The notes below the pieces were generated by a model. That model was not told the DNA's origin, did no database searches, and saw only the letters and a program-made list of their open reading frames with translations. Source: Chlorocebus sabaeus (lineage: Eukaryota > Chordata > Mammalia > Primates > Cercopithecidae). Taken from it: DNA of 64,000 nt. Where the stretch lies: positions 9,456,501-9,520,500 of the forward strand of contig NC_132917.1 in assembly GCF_047675955.1 (NCBI RefSeq). Reading direction: 5' to 3'. Below, piece after piece: positions 49,402 to 64,000 of the stretch; within the stretch, counting starts at the first letter, position 1; the number at the start of each line of letters is the position of its first letter. Position numbers and translations under genes: made by a program.

Positions 49402-49568
49402 TTTTTTTTTAGGGATGAGGTCTCGCTATGTTGCCCAGGCTAGAGTACAGTGGCTATTCATAGGCACTATCATAGTGCAGGGTAGCCTTGAACTCCTGGC
49501 CTCATGATCCTCCCATCTCAGCCTCCCCTAGCAGCTGGTAGCTGGGACTACAGACACAACCAGCCCTC
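49402..49568 (-). mobile_element. Fossil Alu monomer (FAM/FLAM type)
   Basis: Single arm including 'gtggctattcataggcacta', with target duplication tgacttattttta at 49389-49401 and 49569-49581. Confidence 0.8.
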
Positions 49569-49644
49569 TGACTTATTTTTAGTACTCAGATGTGAAACTC
49601 ACCCGATCTTTACTTTGGCCTTCATTATTGAGGTTTCCTTAAAG

Positions 49645-49762
49645 CAGTGGTTCTCAAAGTACCAGGTCCTGATCAGCAGCATCAGCATCAATTTGTTAAA
49701 AATACAAATGCTCTATGGGGCCCTTCCTCAGACCTACCGAATCGAAAATCCTTAGTCAAGAC
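49645..49762 (+). mobile_element. MER5A fragment
   Basis: Begins 'cagtggttctcaaagt', contains 'cagcagcatcagcatcaatt', ends early. Confidence 0.8.
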
Positions 49763-50733
<971 letters not shown>

Positions 50734-50897
50734 TAACTCCAAAAAGGGTTAGTAATCTTGTCCCATTTATTTTCCTGGCTCCCAAGCTGTGGTGTTGCCA
50801 CAAGTATTAGAACACAGTGGTCTCCAAAATCTTTCCAATGAATCCTCCAAGGTGCCTACCAAGTTCCAAAATAACTGAAAGAACATCACATACACAG

Positions 50898-51040
50898 GCT
50901 GAGTACAGTAGGTCACATCTGTAATTCCAGCACTTTGGGAGGCTGAGGTGGGAAGATTGCTTAAGACCAGGAGTTCAAGACCACCCTGGGCAACATAGTG
51001 AGACCTCGTCTCTACCCTCCCCCGTACCCCCCCCAAAAAA
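50898..51040 (+). mobile_element. Alu left monomer (FLAM-like)
   Basis: Single arm with a C-rich tail 'ctcccccgtaccccccccaa'. Confidence 0.85.
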
Positions 51041-51049
51041 GCACCATAT

Positions 51050-51728
<679 letters not shown>

Positions 51729-51799
51729 ACTTTTTCTAGTTTTCAACATTGTTATCTATACATCCTCAAGTGTAAGCTGTCACAGAAAGAAAAATACGT

Positions 51800-52092
<293 letters not shown>

Positions 52093-52098
52093 AATTCT

Positions 52099-52396
52099 TT
52101 TTTTTTTTTTTTTTTTTTGAGACGGAGTCTCAGTCTGTCACCCAGGCTGGAGTGCAGTCATGTAACTCGGCTCATTGCAACCTCTGCCTCCCAGGTTCAG
52201 GTGATTCCCCGCCTCAGCCTCCTGAGTAGCTGGGACTACAGATGCATGCCACTACGCCTGGTTAATTTTTGTATTTTTAGTAGAGATGGAGTTTCACCAT
52301 GTTGGCCAGCTGGTCTCAAACTCCTGACCTCAGGTATCTGCCCGCCTCGGCCTCCCAAAGTGTTGGGATTACAGGCATGAGCCACTGTGCCTGGCA
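52099..52396 (-). mobile_element. AluS-like, tandem
   Basis: aattctttt flanks both ends. Confidence 0.95.
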
Positions 52397-53425
52397 AAAT
52401 GTGTAATTCTTTTACATGGGCAGGTTTCTACTATTAAAAAAAAAAAAAACCATGACAGGGCATCCTAAGTAGCCTAGCTAGCAGTGGCAGCTACTACCCT
52501 CAGTAGCACGTCATAAGCAAGAGCAAAGTAAACATCCAAATAAAATGAACTAAGCCAGCTTGCCACAGCCCAGCATTGCAAGTCTACAGTATGCAATTTC
52601 ACATGTCAAATCAGCAAGAAAATTCCTAAAGTCTTTAGCTAAAATTACAGTAATTAAACAACTCTTTTGATAAGCACTTGAGTAAGAACCCCAGATATTC
52701 CTGAAGAAACTGTGTTACAGCTCAAAAGAATTTAGGAGCCTAGCATAGTAAGGCCCATTGTATTGCCTGATTTTCACTCAGGGCTCAACCCAGTTTCAAG
52801 TCTGCTTAATAATTTGTATCCCAAGAAAGCCCTTATTAGCCTCTTTGCTAGCTGAATAAACTCTAACTCCACCATGGCTTCTGTGGAGGCCCAGGCTATG
52901 ATATGTTGCAGAAATAGTGTCTGAGGACAAAGAACAGATAAAAAATTAATCTCTGCATAACCCGTTCAGCAATGTGTAATGAAAATATCACTCTCAAAAG
53001 TGGAAGTCTCCCCTTTCTTCTAAAGGGCATTAAGGGATACTTATGGCTCAGCGGATTCTGAAGTAGTAATAGTCACAGTGCTGTAGGCAGAAGAGACTCA
53101 ACAATCCCATCATGAAAAAATCTCTAGAATTACTCACAACAGTAAAATTAGGACCAATTTACAGTCCTAGGACACGGATTGCAGAAACCTTTAAGACCAT
53201 CCATAAGAAATGGCTTTCACACTTATTTGAAATCAATTTTTGACATCACAACCCACTTTTCGTACATGTATAAACTCAAATTGGTTTCACAAAGTATGAT
53301 TTCCTTTATAACATGCTACATATTTTCCCTCCTATTAAAAGTTGGCTGTCACCCATTAATTAAGTTTGTTACCAGTTGGTCATGACTAGAGTTTTAAAAA
53401 GCACTGATCTATTGCTTTAATCTTA

Positions 53426-53457
53426 AAAACAAACAAACAAACAAACAAACAAACAAA
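53426..53457 (+). repeat. (CAAA)n microsatellite
   Basis: About eight units. Confidence 0.95.
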
Positions 53458-53459
53458 GC

Positions 53460-53600
53460 AACATAACACAGTTGCTGAGAGTACCAACTTTGAAGTAGGA
53501 CTGCCCAGGTTCAAGTCCTGACACCACTACTTGGCTATGAAGCCCAAGTCCTAGGTCATGTCACTAGCTTCAGTGCTTCAGTTTCCCCTCCAGAAATCAG
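53460..53600 (+). mobile_element. MIR
   Basis: 'gactgcccaggttcaagtcc', 'accactacttggctatg', 'gcttcagtttccc' in MIR order. Confidence 0.75.
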
Positions 53601-54413
53601 GAGAAACCTTCTAATAAAACTTTGTTATGAAACTGAGTTTTATTTGTGAAGATGCCTACACAACATTCCTATTAAGGAGTGAAGATGCTGGCCCCAAGAT
53701 TCCATGTAGCTTGCCAGTGAGTGGGAAGCTTGGCCTGGGGCCCTGGCTGATGGCCTTTCCATTATATTGCAGCATTGAGCATGCAAATAACATTGATTAT
53801 ATAAGGGCCTTCGGTGTAAAGTATGTAAAATAAATGTGACAAGCAATGCTGGACAATAAATGTTTATTTCCTTACTTTCGCAAAGCAACTAGAGGGCTCA
53901 TGCCTTTAAAAAATAAAATAAAATAAAAACTTACCAGATAAATATGAACTAAAGCCTTCATTTTCTGAGTGGCAGGGAAAAATAAAAATGATTTTCATTG
54001 AGAATTCTTTTTAATGTAGCCAGTAGAGATTGAGATTTGGAGTTATTTGCCTCTGATTCTTGTCTAGTTTCAGGCCAAACACTAGCTAGTTGCTAGGAGC
54101 TTGGGCAAGTCTGCAGTCTCTTTGGGCTCATTTCTGGAATCGTAAGATGAGAGTTAGGCCCAGGATGGCATAGCACTGCCCCTTTCGAGCTTTTCCCCAA
54201 AGGGCAAAACTGACAGACTAAGGGGAAAGTCAAAGAAAAGAAAAACAAAAACCATCTCCAAAGATGCTAGGAAAAAAAGATAAACAGCGTTATTTACTTG
54301 CTATAGTAAGGAGGGTGACGCACTCACAGCAGGCAACAGAGACACAGAAAAGAGCTTGGTATGGTATCTTGAGTTCAAACTCTAGTTGGCTACTTAATAG
54401 ACACATACATAAA

Positions 54414-55024
<611 letters not shown>

Positions 55025-55269
55025 ATAATTTCATCTTTTTCTGATCAGATGTTCTGTCACGTAAGGGCACTTGAGAGGATTAAATATGAACGTGCATAGT
55101 ACATGACCAGGTACCAAAAAGACTTCAATAAACGTTGGATCCTTCTAACTAAAAGAGCTGTATAAACATGCTAAGGTGTTATAATTTTAGGGGAAGTCTC
55201 CAGCATTTCCTCCCGGGTATTATTACTTGCCCCCTTTAAAGCGTTAGCTCTGAAGGCATAACCATTTTT

Positions 55270-55441
55270 TTTTTTCTTTCTGAAAGAGACAGGGTCTTTG
55301 TGGTGCTCAAGCTGGAGTGCAGTGGCTATTCACAGGCATGATCATCAAGCACCACAGCCCCAAACTCCTGGGCTCAAGTGATCTTCCTACCTCAGTGTAC
55401 CTGGTAGCTGGGACTACAGGGTCATGCCACTGCGCCTAGCT
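55270..55441 (-). mobile_element. Fossil Alu monomer (FAM/FLAM type)
   Basis: Single arm with 'gtggctattcacaggcatga'; target copies ggcataaccattt before and ggcatagccattt after. Confidence 0.8.
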
Positions 55442-55456
55442 GGCATAGCCATTTTA

Positions 55457-55743
55457 TTTTTTGAGACACGGTCTCATTCTGTTGCTCAGGCTGGAGTGCA
55501 GTGGTGCAATCACTGCTCACTGCAGCCTCAACCTTTCGGGTTCAAGCAATCCTCCCACCTCAACCCCCTGAATAGCAAGGACTAAAGGCGTGCACCACCA
55601 TACCCAGCTAATTTTTGTATTTTTCATAGAGACAGGGTTTTGCCATGTTGCCCGACTGGTCTCAAACTCCTAGATTCAAGCAGTCCACCCACCTCGGCCT
55701 CCTGAAGTGCTGGGATTACAGGCATGAGCCACAGTGCTTGGCC
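55457..55743 (-). mobile_element. AluJ-like
   Basis: Target copies gcatagccatttta before and gcatagccacttta after. Confidence 0.94.
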
Positions 55744-55834
55744 AGCATAGCCACTTTAAAATGAAGTGTGGGTTAAGGAGTAAATTGGAAAGTTTGCCCC
55801 AAATTGGATTTCATGATGATCTTCACATCTACAC

Positions 55835-56110
55835 AGTGGTGTCACTTAACAGGAATATGTTCTGAAAAACGTCTCATTAGGCGACTTCATTGTTGTGCAA
55901 ATAGCACAGGATGTACTTAAACAAGTACATAGTAGACCCTACCACACACCTAGGCTATGCAGTAAAGCCTATGTTCCTAGGCTACAAACACATACAGCAC
56001 GTTACCATACTAACTACTGTAGGCAATTTCAACAACACTAAATATTTGCTAAACATAGCTAAACACAGAAGATACAGTAAAAATCACCGTTGTATATTCA
56101 GTTCTCGATA
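55835..56110. mobile_element. Tigger-like or other MER-class DNA repeat fragment
   Basis: 'cagtggtgtcacttaacagg', 'cattaggcgacttcattgtt', 'cctaggctatgcagtaaagc' belong to a common interspersed repeat that I cannot name exactly. Confidence 0.5.
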
Positions 56111-56129
56111 AATGTAAACTGTTCAGCTA

Positions 56130-56571
<442 letters not shown>

Positions 56572-56847
56572 CTAAATCATAATGATTGTTACTTTAAAAT
56601 ATATAATGACATGAACCTACAGCGAGACTCATCACTGGACAAAAAGTCACGTCTGTTCCTGTAAAAGGCCTAATATTTCTGAATGAATGACTCAACTCCT
56701 AAAAATTAGCCCATCTCAAAATCAGTGACCAAGATTCTGCTCTTCTTAAATTTACTCTCCAGTTGTAGTTTTTATGCATCTTTAAATGGCCTTCCTAATA
56801 TTTTTCACCATTTTTTAAAAAGTCTCTACTGACTTTTTAAAAAAGTC

Positions 56848-56882
56848 AGGCGCCCGCCACCACGCCCAGCTCATTTTTTGTA
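56848..56882 (-). repeat. 35-bp Alu shard
   Basis: 'aggcgcccgccaccacgccc' onward matches the Alu middle exactly, with nothing of the element on either side. It abuts a near-palindrome gactttttaaaaaagtc. Confidence 0.85.
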
Positions 56883-56884
56883 CT

Positions 56885-57405
56885 GATACATGTTTAAGTT
56901 ACAAGGTATAACTATATTCTACCAACCGTGTCAAAAGAAAACTTACTGATCTTCTTTGCCAACCAAAGATTAACAAATGAATGTACAAATATGTTGAAAT
57001 AAAAATCTGATTCTATTCTCGTCAAGTGTTAGAATGCAATTTAAAAAATGTACTACTATCTATCTAAATGCCATTTTAAAGAAAAAACTGCCAAGTAAGT
57101 TCTAACTACAAAATAGATGCAAGGTTTAAAATTTCTGATCTCAGAAAGTAGTTTAAAAAGCTAAAGACAAAGCTCCTAGATTTAAATCCTCCCCCCACCC
57201 CAAAACTTTACTTACACTCTTTTCCTCAGGAAAGGCGTCCTCTCTCCTACTGAGTTCTTAGCAGTGTTCTACATCCTCTTCCTCTAGTGCAAGGAAGCCC
57301 AAAAAGCAGAGTCAAAAGGAGATACCACAGGCTGAGCCTGCTTTTAAAAGATGCAGAGTTTTTCTAAAGCAAGGAGACATTTCAAATTGGGACAAAATGT
57401 TGAGA
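56885..57405. other. Intergenic, unique-looking
   Basis: Nothing recognised. Confidence 0.4.
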
Positions 57406-57410
57406 ATAAT

Positions 57411-58045
<635 letters not shown>

Positions 58046-58224
58046 TAATTCATTACTCAGCACATACCATTTTACTGGTCTTAAGACATGATAATTTTTT
58101 CCCAATTCAAAATGTTATTTTTACTAATATTTTTATTTAAAAAATAGTGTCCTGATTTAAATTTTGGGGTACCAGAGTCCTATTGAATTCTGCTTTTTCA
58201 TTTCCCCTTAAAAACAAGTATAGG

Positions 58225-58525
58225 GGCTGGGCGCCATGGCTCATGCCTGTAATCCCAGCACTTTGGGAGGTCAAGGCAGGTGGATCACGAGGTCAGGAAA
58301 TCAAGTCCATCTTGGCTAACACAGTGAAACCGTCTCTACTAAAAATACAAAAAATTAGCCAGGCGAGGTGGCAGGCGCCTGTAGTCACAGCTACTCAGGA
58401 AGCTGAGGCAGGAGAATGGAGTGAACCTGGGAGGCGGGGGCTGCAGTGAGCCGAGATAGCGCCACTGCACTCCAGCCAGGGAGACAGAGCAAGACTCTGT
58501 CTCAAAAAAAAAAAAAGAAAAAAAA
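58225..58525 (+). mobile_element. AluY-like
   Basis: Flanked by aaaacaagtata and an aacaaatata variant. Confidence 0.95.
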
Positions 58526-58550
58526 GAAGAAATAAACCCCAACAAATATA

Positions 58551-58841
58551 GGTTGGGCATGGTGGCTCATGCCTGTAATCCTAGCACTTTGGGAAGCAGA
58601 GGCAGATGGATCACCTGAGGTCAGACGTTCCAAGACCACCCTGCCAACAGTGAAACCCCGTCTCTACTAAAAATACAAAAAATTAGCCAGGCATGGTGGT
58701 GGGTGCCTATAATCCCAGCTACTCGGGAGGCTGAGGCAGGAGAATCGGTTGAACCCAGAAGGCGGAGGATGCACACCACTGCACTCTAGCCTGGGGGACA
58801 GAGTGAAACTCTGTCTCAAACAAAAAAAAAAAAAAAAAAGG
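58551..58841 (+). mobile_element. AluS-like, second insertion at the same site
   Basis: Preceded by aacaaatatag and followed by aaaacaagtata (58842-58853). Right arm has a deletion before 'caccactgcactctagc'. Confidence 0.94.
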
Positions 58842-59076
58842 AAAACAAGTATAAATGAAGCCTTGTTTCATATTCACATTTTAGGATCAAGAAGAATCCT
58901 ACATAGCTATTTTTTCAGATTATCTTCTGACTTAAAAATCAGTTCTCAAGTCATTCAGTCTCAGTTATTTTTACTAATCTGAGATCGGTTAGTAAAACAG
59001 CCATTGTGATACTATAAAACCAAAATTATTTTGAACTCACTAATAGTAAGATTGAATGTTTACCAACAGAAGTATA

Positions 59077-59410
59077 GAGTCCCCAACTTAATTTTTTGAC
59101 TTTACAATGGTGCAAAAGTGACAGGCATTCAGTAGAAAGCATACTTCAAGTACCCATACAATGAATGTTTTTCACTTTCAGGGTTCAAAATTACATGAGA
59201 AATCCAACACTTTAGGATAAAATAAGCTTCATGCTCTTTGATCTTGCCCAACTGTAGGGCTAAGTGTTCTGGGCACATTTAATGTTGGATAGGCTAAGGT
59301 ATAATGTTCATTAGGTTAGGTGTATTCAATGCATTTCTGACTTAGTATTTTCATCTTACAATGGATTTATCAGGGTATAGCCCCATTTTGAGTTGAGGAG
59401 TATCTGTATC
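59077..59410 (-). mobile_element. Tigger-like DNA transposon fragment
   Basis: Read in reverse it gives 'gatactcctcaactcaaaat', 'cctgataaatccattgtaag' and 'gaaagtgaaaaac', typical of Tigger-related MER elements. Lies just beyond the YWHAQ poly(A) site. Confidence 0.7.
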
Positions 59411-59513
59411 TGAACTCTTACATTCCTTTTGAATATCCACTGAAGCACAATTCTAGTAACAGCCAAGGCACTCACAATCACATAATTAACTCTGCTAGTT
59501 TTAAAATGTCCAC

Positions 59514-59519
59514 TTTATT
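59514..59519 (-). terminator. YWHAQ: YWHAQ distal poly(A) signal AATAAA
   Basis: The minus strand reads AATAAAGTGGACATTTTAAA. A GT-rich stretch (tgtgattgtgagtgcc on the minus strand) follows about 40-60 nt downstream, as expected of a cleavage downstream element. Confidence 0.85.
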
Positions 59520-59803
59520 CCATATAACACTTAACCAGATATCATTTACATCTGAGGAAGAGATGGCCCATGAGACTGATCTATAGTAAAACACTCTAAG
59601 AAATGCAGTCCAATTTTATACATTTCCAGGCATCCCTAGACAAGTGTGTCACAATGCACAATGCAGAAATATAGGTATCACTACTACATTTTACATAAAA
59701 GGGAAGTATCAATAAACTTTAGAAAGTAGTAAATTCACCTGTCCCTTAAAATATGGGTATGCAATTGTTACAAAGCCATAGTAAATGGTTTATAAAATGT
59801 AAT

Positions 59804-59809
59804 TTTATT
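59804..59809 (-). terminator. Possible proximal poly(A) signal in YWHAQ 3' UTR
   Basis: TTTATT on the plus strand gives AATAAA in transcript sense, inside the 3' UTR about 290 nt before the distal signal. Use is unproven. Confidence 0.35.
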
Positions 59810-60145
59810 TTCTGTTACTCTGCTGTTACATAGGGCATAACATTTTCACAAGGCTTTTTTGGGACTACAGTCAATGATTAGCAACACACAATAGTGGTCC
59901 AACTCTCTAAATAACAATCACTAGACAAACTGGACACCCTCTCACATGTGCACAAATCTGCATGGAAAAGTACTAAAGGTTTAGACTTGGACTTGTGTAC
60001 TTTATTTCCCCTTTCTAGTGTATTAAGAAATGACATGCACTTTAATTTGCCAAAAGCAATGCTTGTATTCTGGCAGCAACATGCTACTTCTATCACATAG
60101 TAAAGTGAATACCAGAACTACAAAGGCAGGAGGTGTAAGTGAATT

Positions 60146-60151
60146 TTTATT
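60146..60151 (-). terminator. Possible proximal poly(A) signal in YWHAQ 3' UTR
   Basis: The minus strand reads cccaataaaaattcac, an AATAAA 650 nt after the stop codon. Use would halve the 3' UTR. Unproven. Confidence 0.35.
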
Positions 60152-60798
60152 GGGAAGGGAGGTTGGCAACTTAAACAGCAGCAAATAAAGAGTGAATAAG
60201 GAAACTCCCTGTTGCCACAGATATACAAGACCTCCTTATGTGATATAGGAGCCATTTCAATTTGTGACCCCAGCCAGAGATGGCAAGTGCTTTTCCATTC
60301 AATCTAATACTTCCAGATTCCTACTAAAAAGGAATACATTAAGAGCATGGAAAAGTTGCTTACTGAAAGGAAACCCCTGAAAAGTAAGGGAGGGAATGTA
60401 GAAATTAAGAAGTTATGTGGAACACTGTTTAAATTGTAATTAACTACATTTTCTTATCTTCACAGTAATACAAAACACAGTCACTTGCAGAACTGGTTCA
60501 GATTACTTAAATACCAGATACATTTTTAGTCCTCTACATAAGTGTCTGGGAGTTACTTATGTTTATATGAAATGAAGCTATTAATACTTTTCTACAGCAG
60601 TACTGCACACCAGGAAGGCCAAGACAAACACAAATCAAGGAATGAAGTTTTCCCAAAGCTGCAGTGTGAAAAGACTATAAACAGTTGATTCCATACACAT
60701 GAATGGGTTTCTTTGCTATAGGAAATCCAAGTGGAATAAGGAATGGAGATGTGTAAAAAGGTTTCTTGAAGGAAAGAAAGATGACACCCTGTATGGAT

Positions 60799-60858
60799 TT
60801 AGTTTTCAGCCCCTTCTGCCGCATCACATTCTTCTCCTGCACTGTCTGATGTCCAAAG
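60799..60858 (-). CDS. YWHAQ: YWHAQ terminal coding exon, residues 227-245 and stop
   Basis: Acceptor TTCTAG ends at 60859. The exon reads LWTSDSAGEECDAAEGAEN and TAA at 60799-60801. Trp228 closes the signature. Ser232 in TSDS is the position phosphorylated by casein kinase 1 in theta and zeta. The acidic flexible tail is unique to theta and secures the isoform call. Confidence 0.98.
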   Translation of the reverse strand, partial: LWTSDSAGEECDAAEGAEN

Positions 60859-61113
60859 CTAGAAAAAGAAGAATCATATTAAGTCATTATTTCTAGATTA
60901 GGCAATTACACTAAGTACTACTGTCATATCAAAAATAACTCTAAGAGTAGTAAATTCCTCAAACAATGGAGATCTTGACTAAGACTGAAGTTCTCTCTCA
61001 AAACCCCAAAGACCATCACATCCTTGCAGACCTTTCACTATGCATTTACAAAATGGCATACACACGTTATTGGATATATGGTTTTACAGCTTCCTTTTTA
61101 TTTAAAAAGCACT

Positions 61114-61421
61114 TGGCCAGGCACAGCGGCTAACGCCTGTAATCCCAGCACATAGGGAGGCCAAGATGAGAAGATCACATGAGGCCAGTTCAACACCAGC
61201 CTGGACAACATAGCAAGATCCCATGTTTACAAAAAATTTCAAAAACAAAATTGGCCAGGTACGGGGTGGTGTGTGCCTATAGTCCTAACTACTCAGGAGG
61301 CTGAGGCAGGAGGACTGCTTGAATCCAGGAGGTTGAGGCTGCAGTGAGCCATGATTACGAGACTGCACTCCAGCCTAGGTGACAGGGCGAGATCCTGTCT
61401 CAAAATAAAAAAAGTAACTTT
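61114..61421 (+). mobile_element. AluJ-like in YWHAQ intron
   Basis: The only full Alu in the YWHAQ part of the window, antisense to the gene. Flanks ttaaaaagcact / ttaaaaaaggcact. Confidence 0.94.
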
Positions 61422-63624
<2,203 letters not shown>

Positions 63625-63788
63625 CGTTTTAGCCAGCGTGCAGGCAAGCTCTGGGTTATTAAGAATCTCATAGTAAAATACAGAAAAGTTAAGAGCAAGC
63701 CCCAGGCGGATTGGGTGTGTGGGTTGCATCTCTTTCTTGCTTATATCAAATGCCTCTTGGTAAGCTCCTTGGGAATTATCTATCGTTT
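63625..63788 (-). CDS. YWHAQ: YWHAQ exon encoding residues 141-194
   Basis: Acceptor TTCACAG ends at 63789. The first two bases finish Gln140, then [16 protein letters not shown] and [20 protein letters not shown] follow, to LAKT at 194, with donor GTAAGA at 63624. Asn173 in LALNF is one of the residues that grips the phosphopeptide backbone in 14-3-3 proteins. [15 protein letters not shown] is near-invariant across isoforms, but the exon tail and the next exons fix it as theta. Confidence 0.98.
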
Positions 63789-63944
63789 CTGTGAAGAGAA
63801 AAAAATAAGTGCAATATTAAAAATAACAATCCAGTGCATAGTACATTAACAACTTGAACATTCACTACTAGCTCTTGGTAGAACCAAGATTTTTCTCTGT
63901 ATGGGTCTTTTAAGATCACGGTAGCTAACAAAAACCATTATCAT

Positions 63945-64000
63945 GGCCAGGTGCGGTGACTCACACCTATAATCCCAGCACTTTGGGAGGCCGAGGCAGA
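63945..64000 (+). mobile_element. Alu, cut by window end
   Basis: First 56 bases of an Alu left arm, antisense to YWHAQ. Confidence 0.93.

Larger units (their letters stand above)
52397..54401. other. Intergenic, mostly unique
   Basis: Two kilobases without Alu. Contains a (CAAA)n run at 53426-53457 and a MIR at 53460-53600. No gene recognised. Confidence 0.5.
59495..60798 (-). other. YWHAQ: YWHAQ 3' UTR
   Basis: About 1.3 kb between the stop codon and the distal poly(A) signal, AT-rich and free of recognisable transposons, which contrasts with the Alu-dense surroundings and suggests selection. The cleavage point is estimated at 59485-59505. Confidence 0.85.

Noticed and set aside
49402..49568. 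7SL RNA pseudogene
   Set aside because: Resembles 7SL only through the Alu monomer domain. The central 7SL S-domain is absent, so a fossil Alu monomer fits better.
53426..53457. Regular short repeats that might suggest a CRISPR-like array
   Set aside because: Simple (CAAA)n microsatellite with no spacers, in a vertebrate genome.

Overview
The window is nuclear DNA of an Old World monkey (macaque, baboon or vervet type). Two genes show a catarrhine primate: ADAM17 and YWHAQ, both on the minus strand and adjacent, as on human 2p25.1. Several young AluY copies (5062-5356, 6766-7064, 28073-28386) carry changes I associate with Old World monkey AluYR subfamilies, such as 'gagctgagatccggccact' and 'ggcgtaaaccc'. 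The ADAM17 peptide is almost the human one, with two differences from the human sequence as I remember it (Ser25, Gly203).

Layout. Bases 1-32,030 hold the 5' part of ADAM17 (TACE), read right to left. Exon 1 is at 31749-31845 inside a CpG island, followed by exons 2 (18665-18797), 3 (12194-12324), 4 (11332-11420), 5 (2487-2655) and 6 (796-929). Together they encode residues 1-251 in one continuous frame: signal peptide, prodomain with cysteine switch and furin site, and the start of the metalloprotease domain. Exons 7 onward lie left of base 1. From about 32.6 to 59.5 kb is the intergenic interval between the ADAM17 promoter and the 3' end of YWHAQ, with no protein-coding gene that I can support. 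Bases 59,495-64,000 hold the 3' end of YWHAQ (14-3-3 theta): a 1.3 kb 3' UTR with poly(A) signal at 59514-59519 and the last three coding exons (60799-60858, 62870-62965, 63625-63788), which encode residues 141-245.

Most of the remaining sequence is transposon-derived. I count more than 80 Alu copies, many nested or in tandem, together with L1, L2 and MIR remnants, MER5A and Tigger-like DNA transposons and two LTR-like solitary elements. ADAM17 exons 3-4 and the YWHAQ 3' UTR lie in Alu-poor pockets.

The two genes are not an operon. They are separate, co-oriented housekeeping-type genes: ADAM17 is a membrane sheddase, and 14-3-3 theta is a cytosolic phosphoserine-binding adaptor. I found no sign of a previously undescribed gene system. 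The observations most worth following are a near-palindromic inverted duplication at 46937-48191, a minimal start-stop upstream ORF in the ADAM17 leader, a (GGGGA)n quadruplex candidate in intron 2, a 250-bp GAAA tract, and several cases where one target site received two successive Alu insertions.
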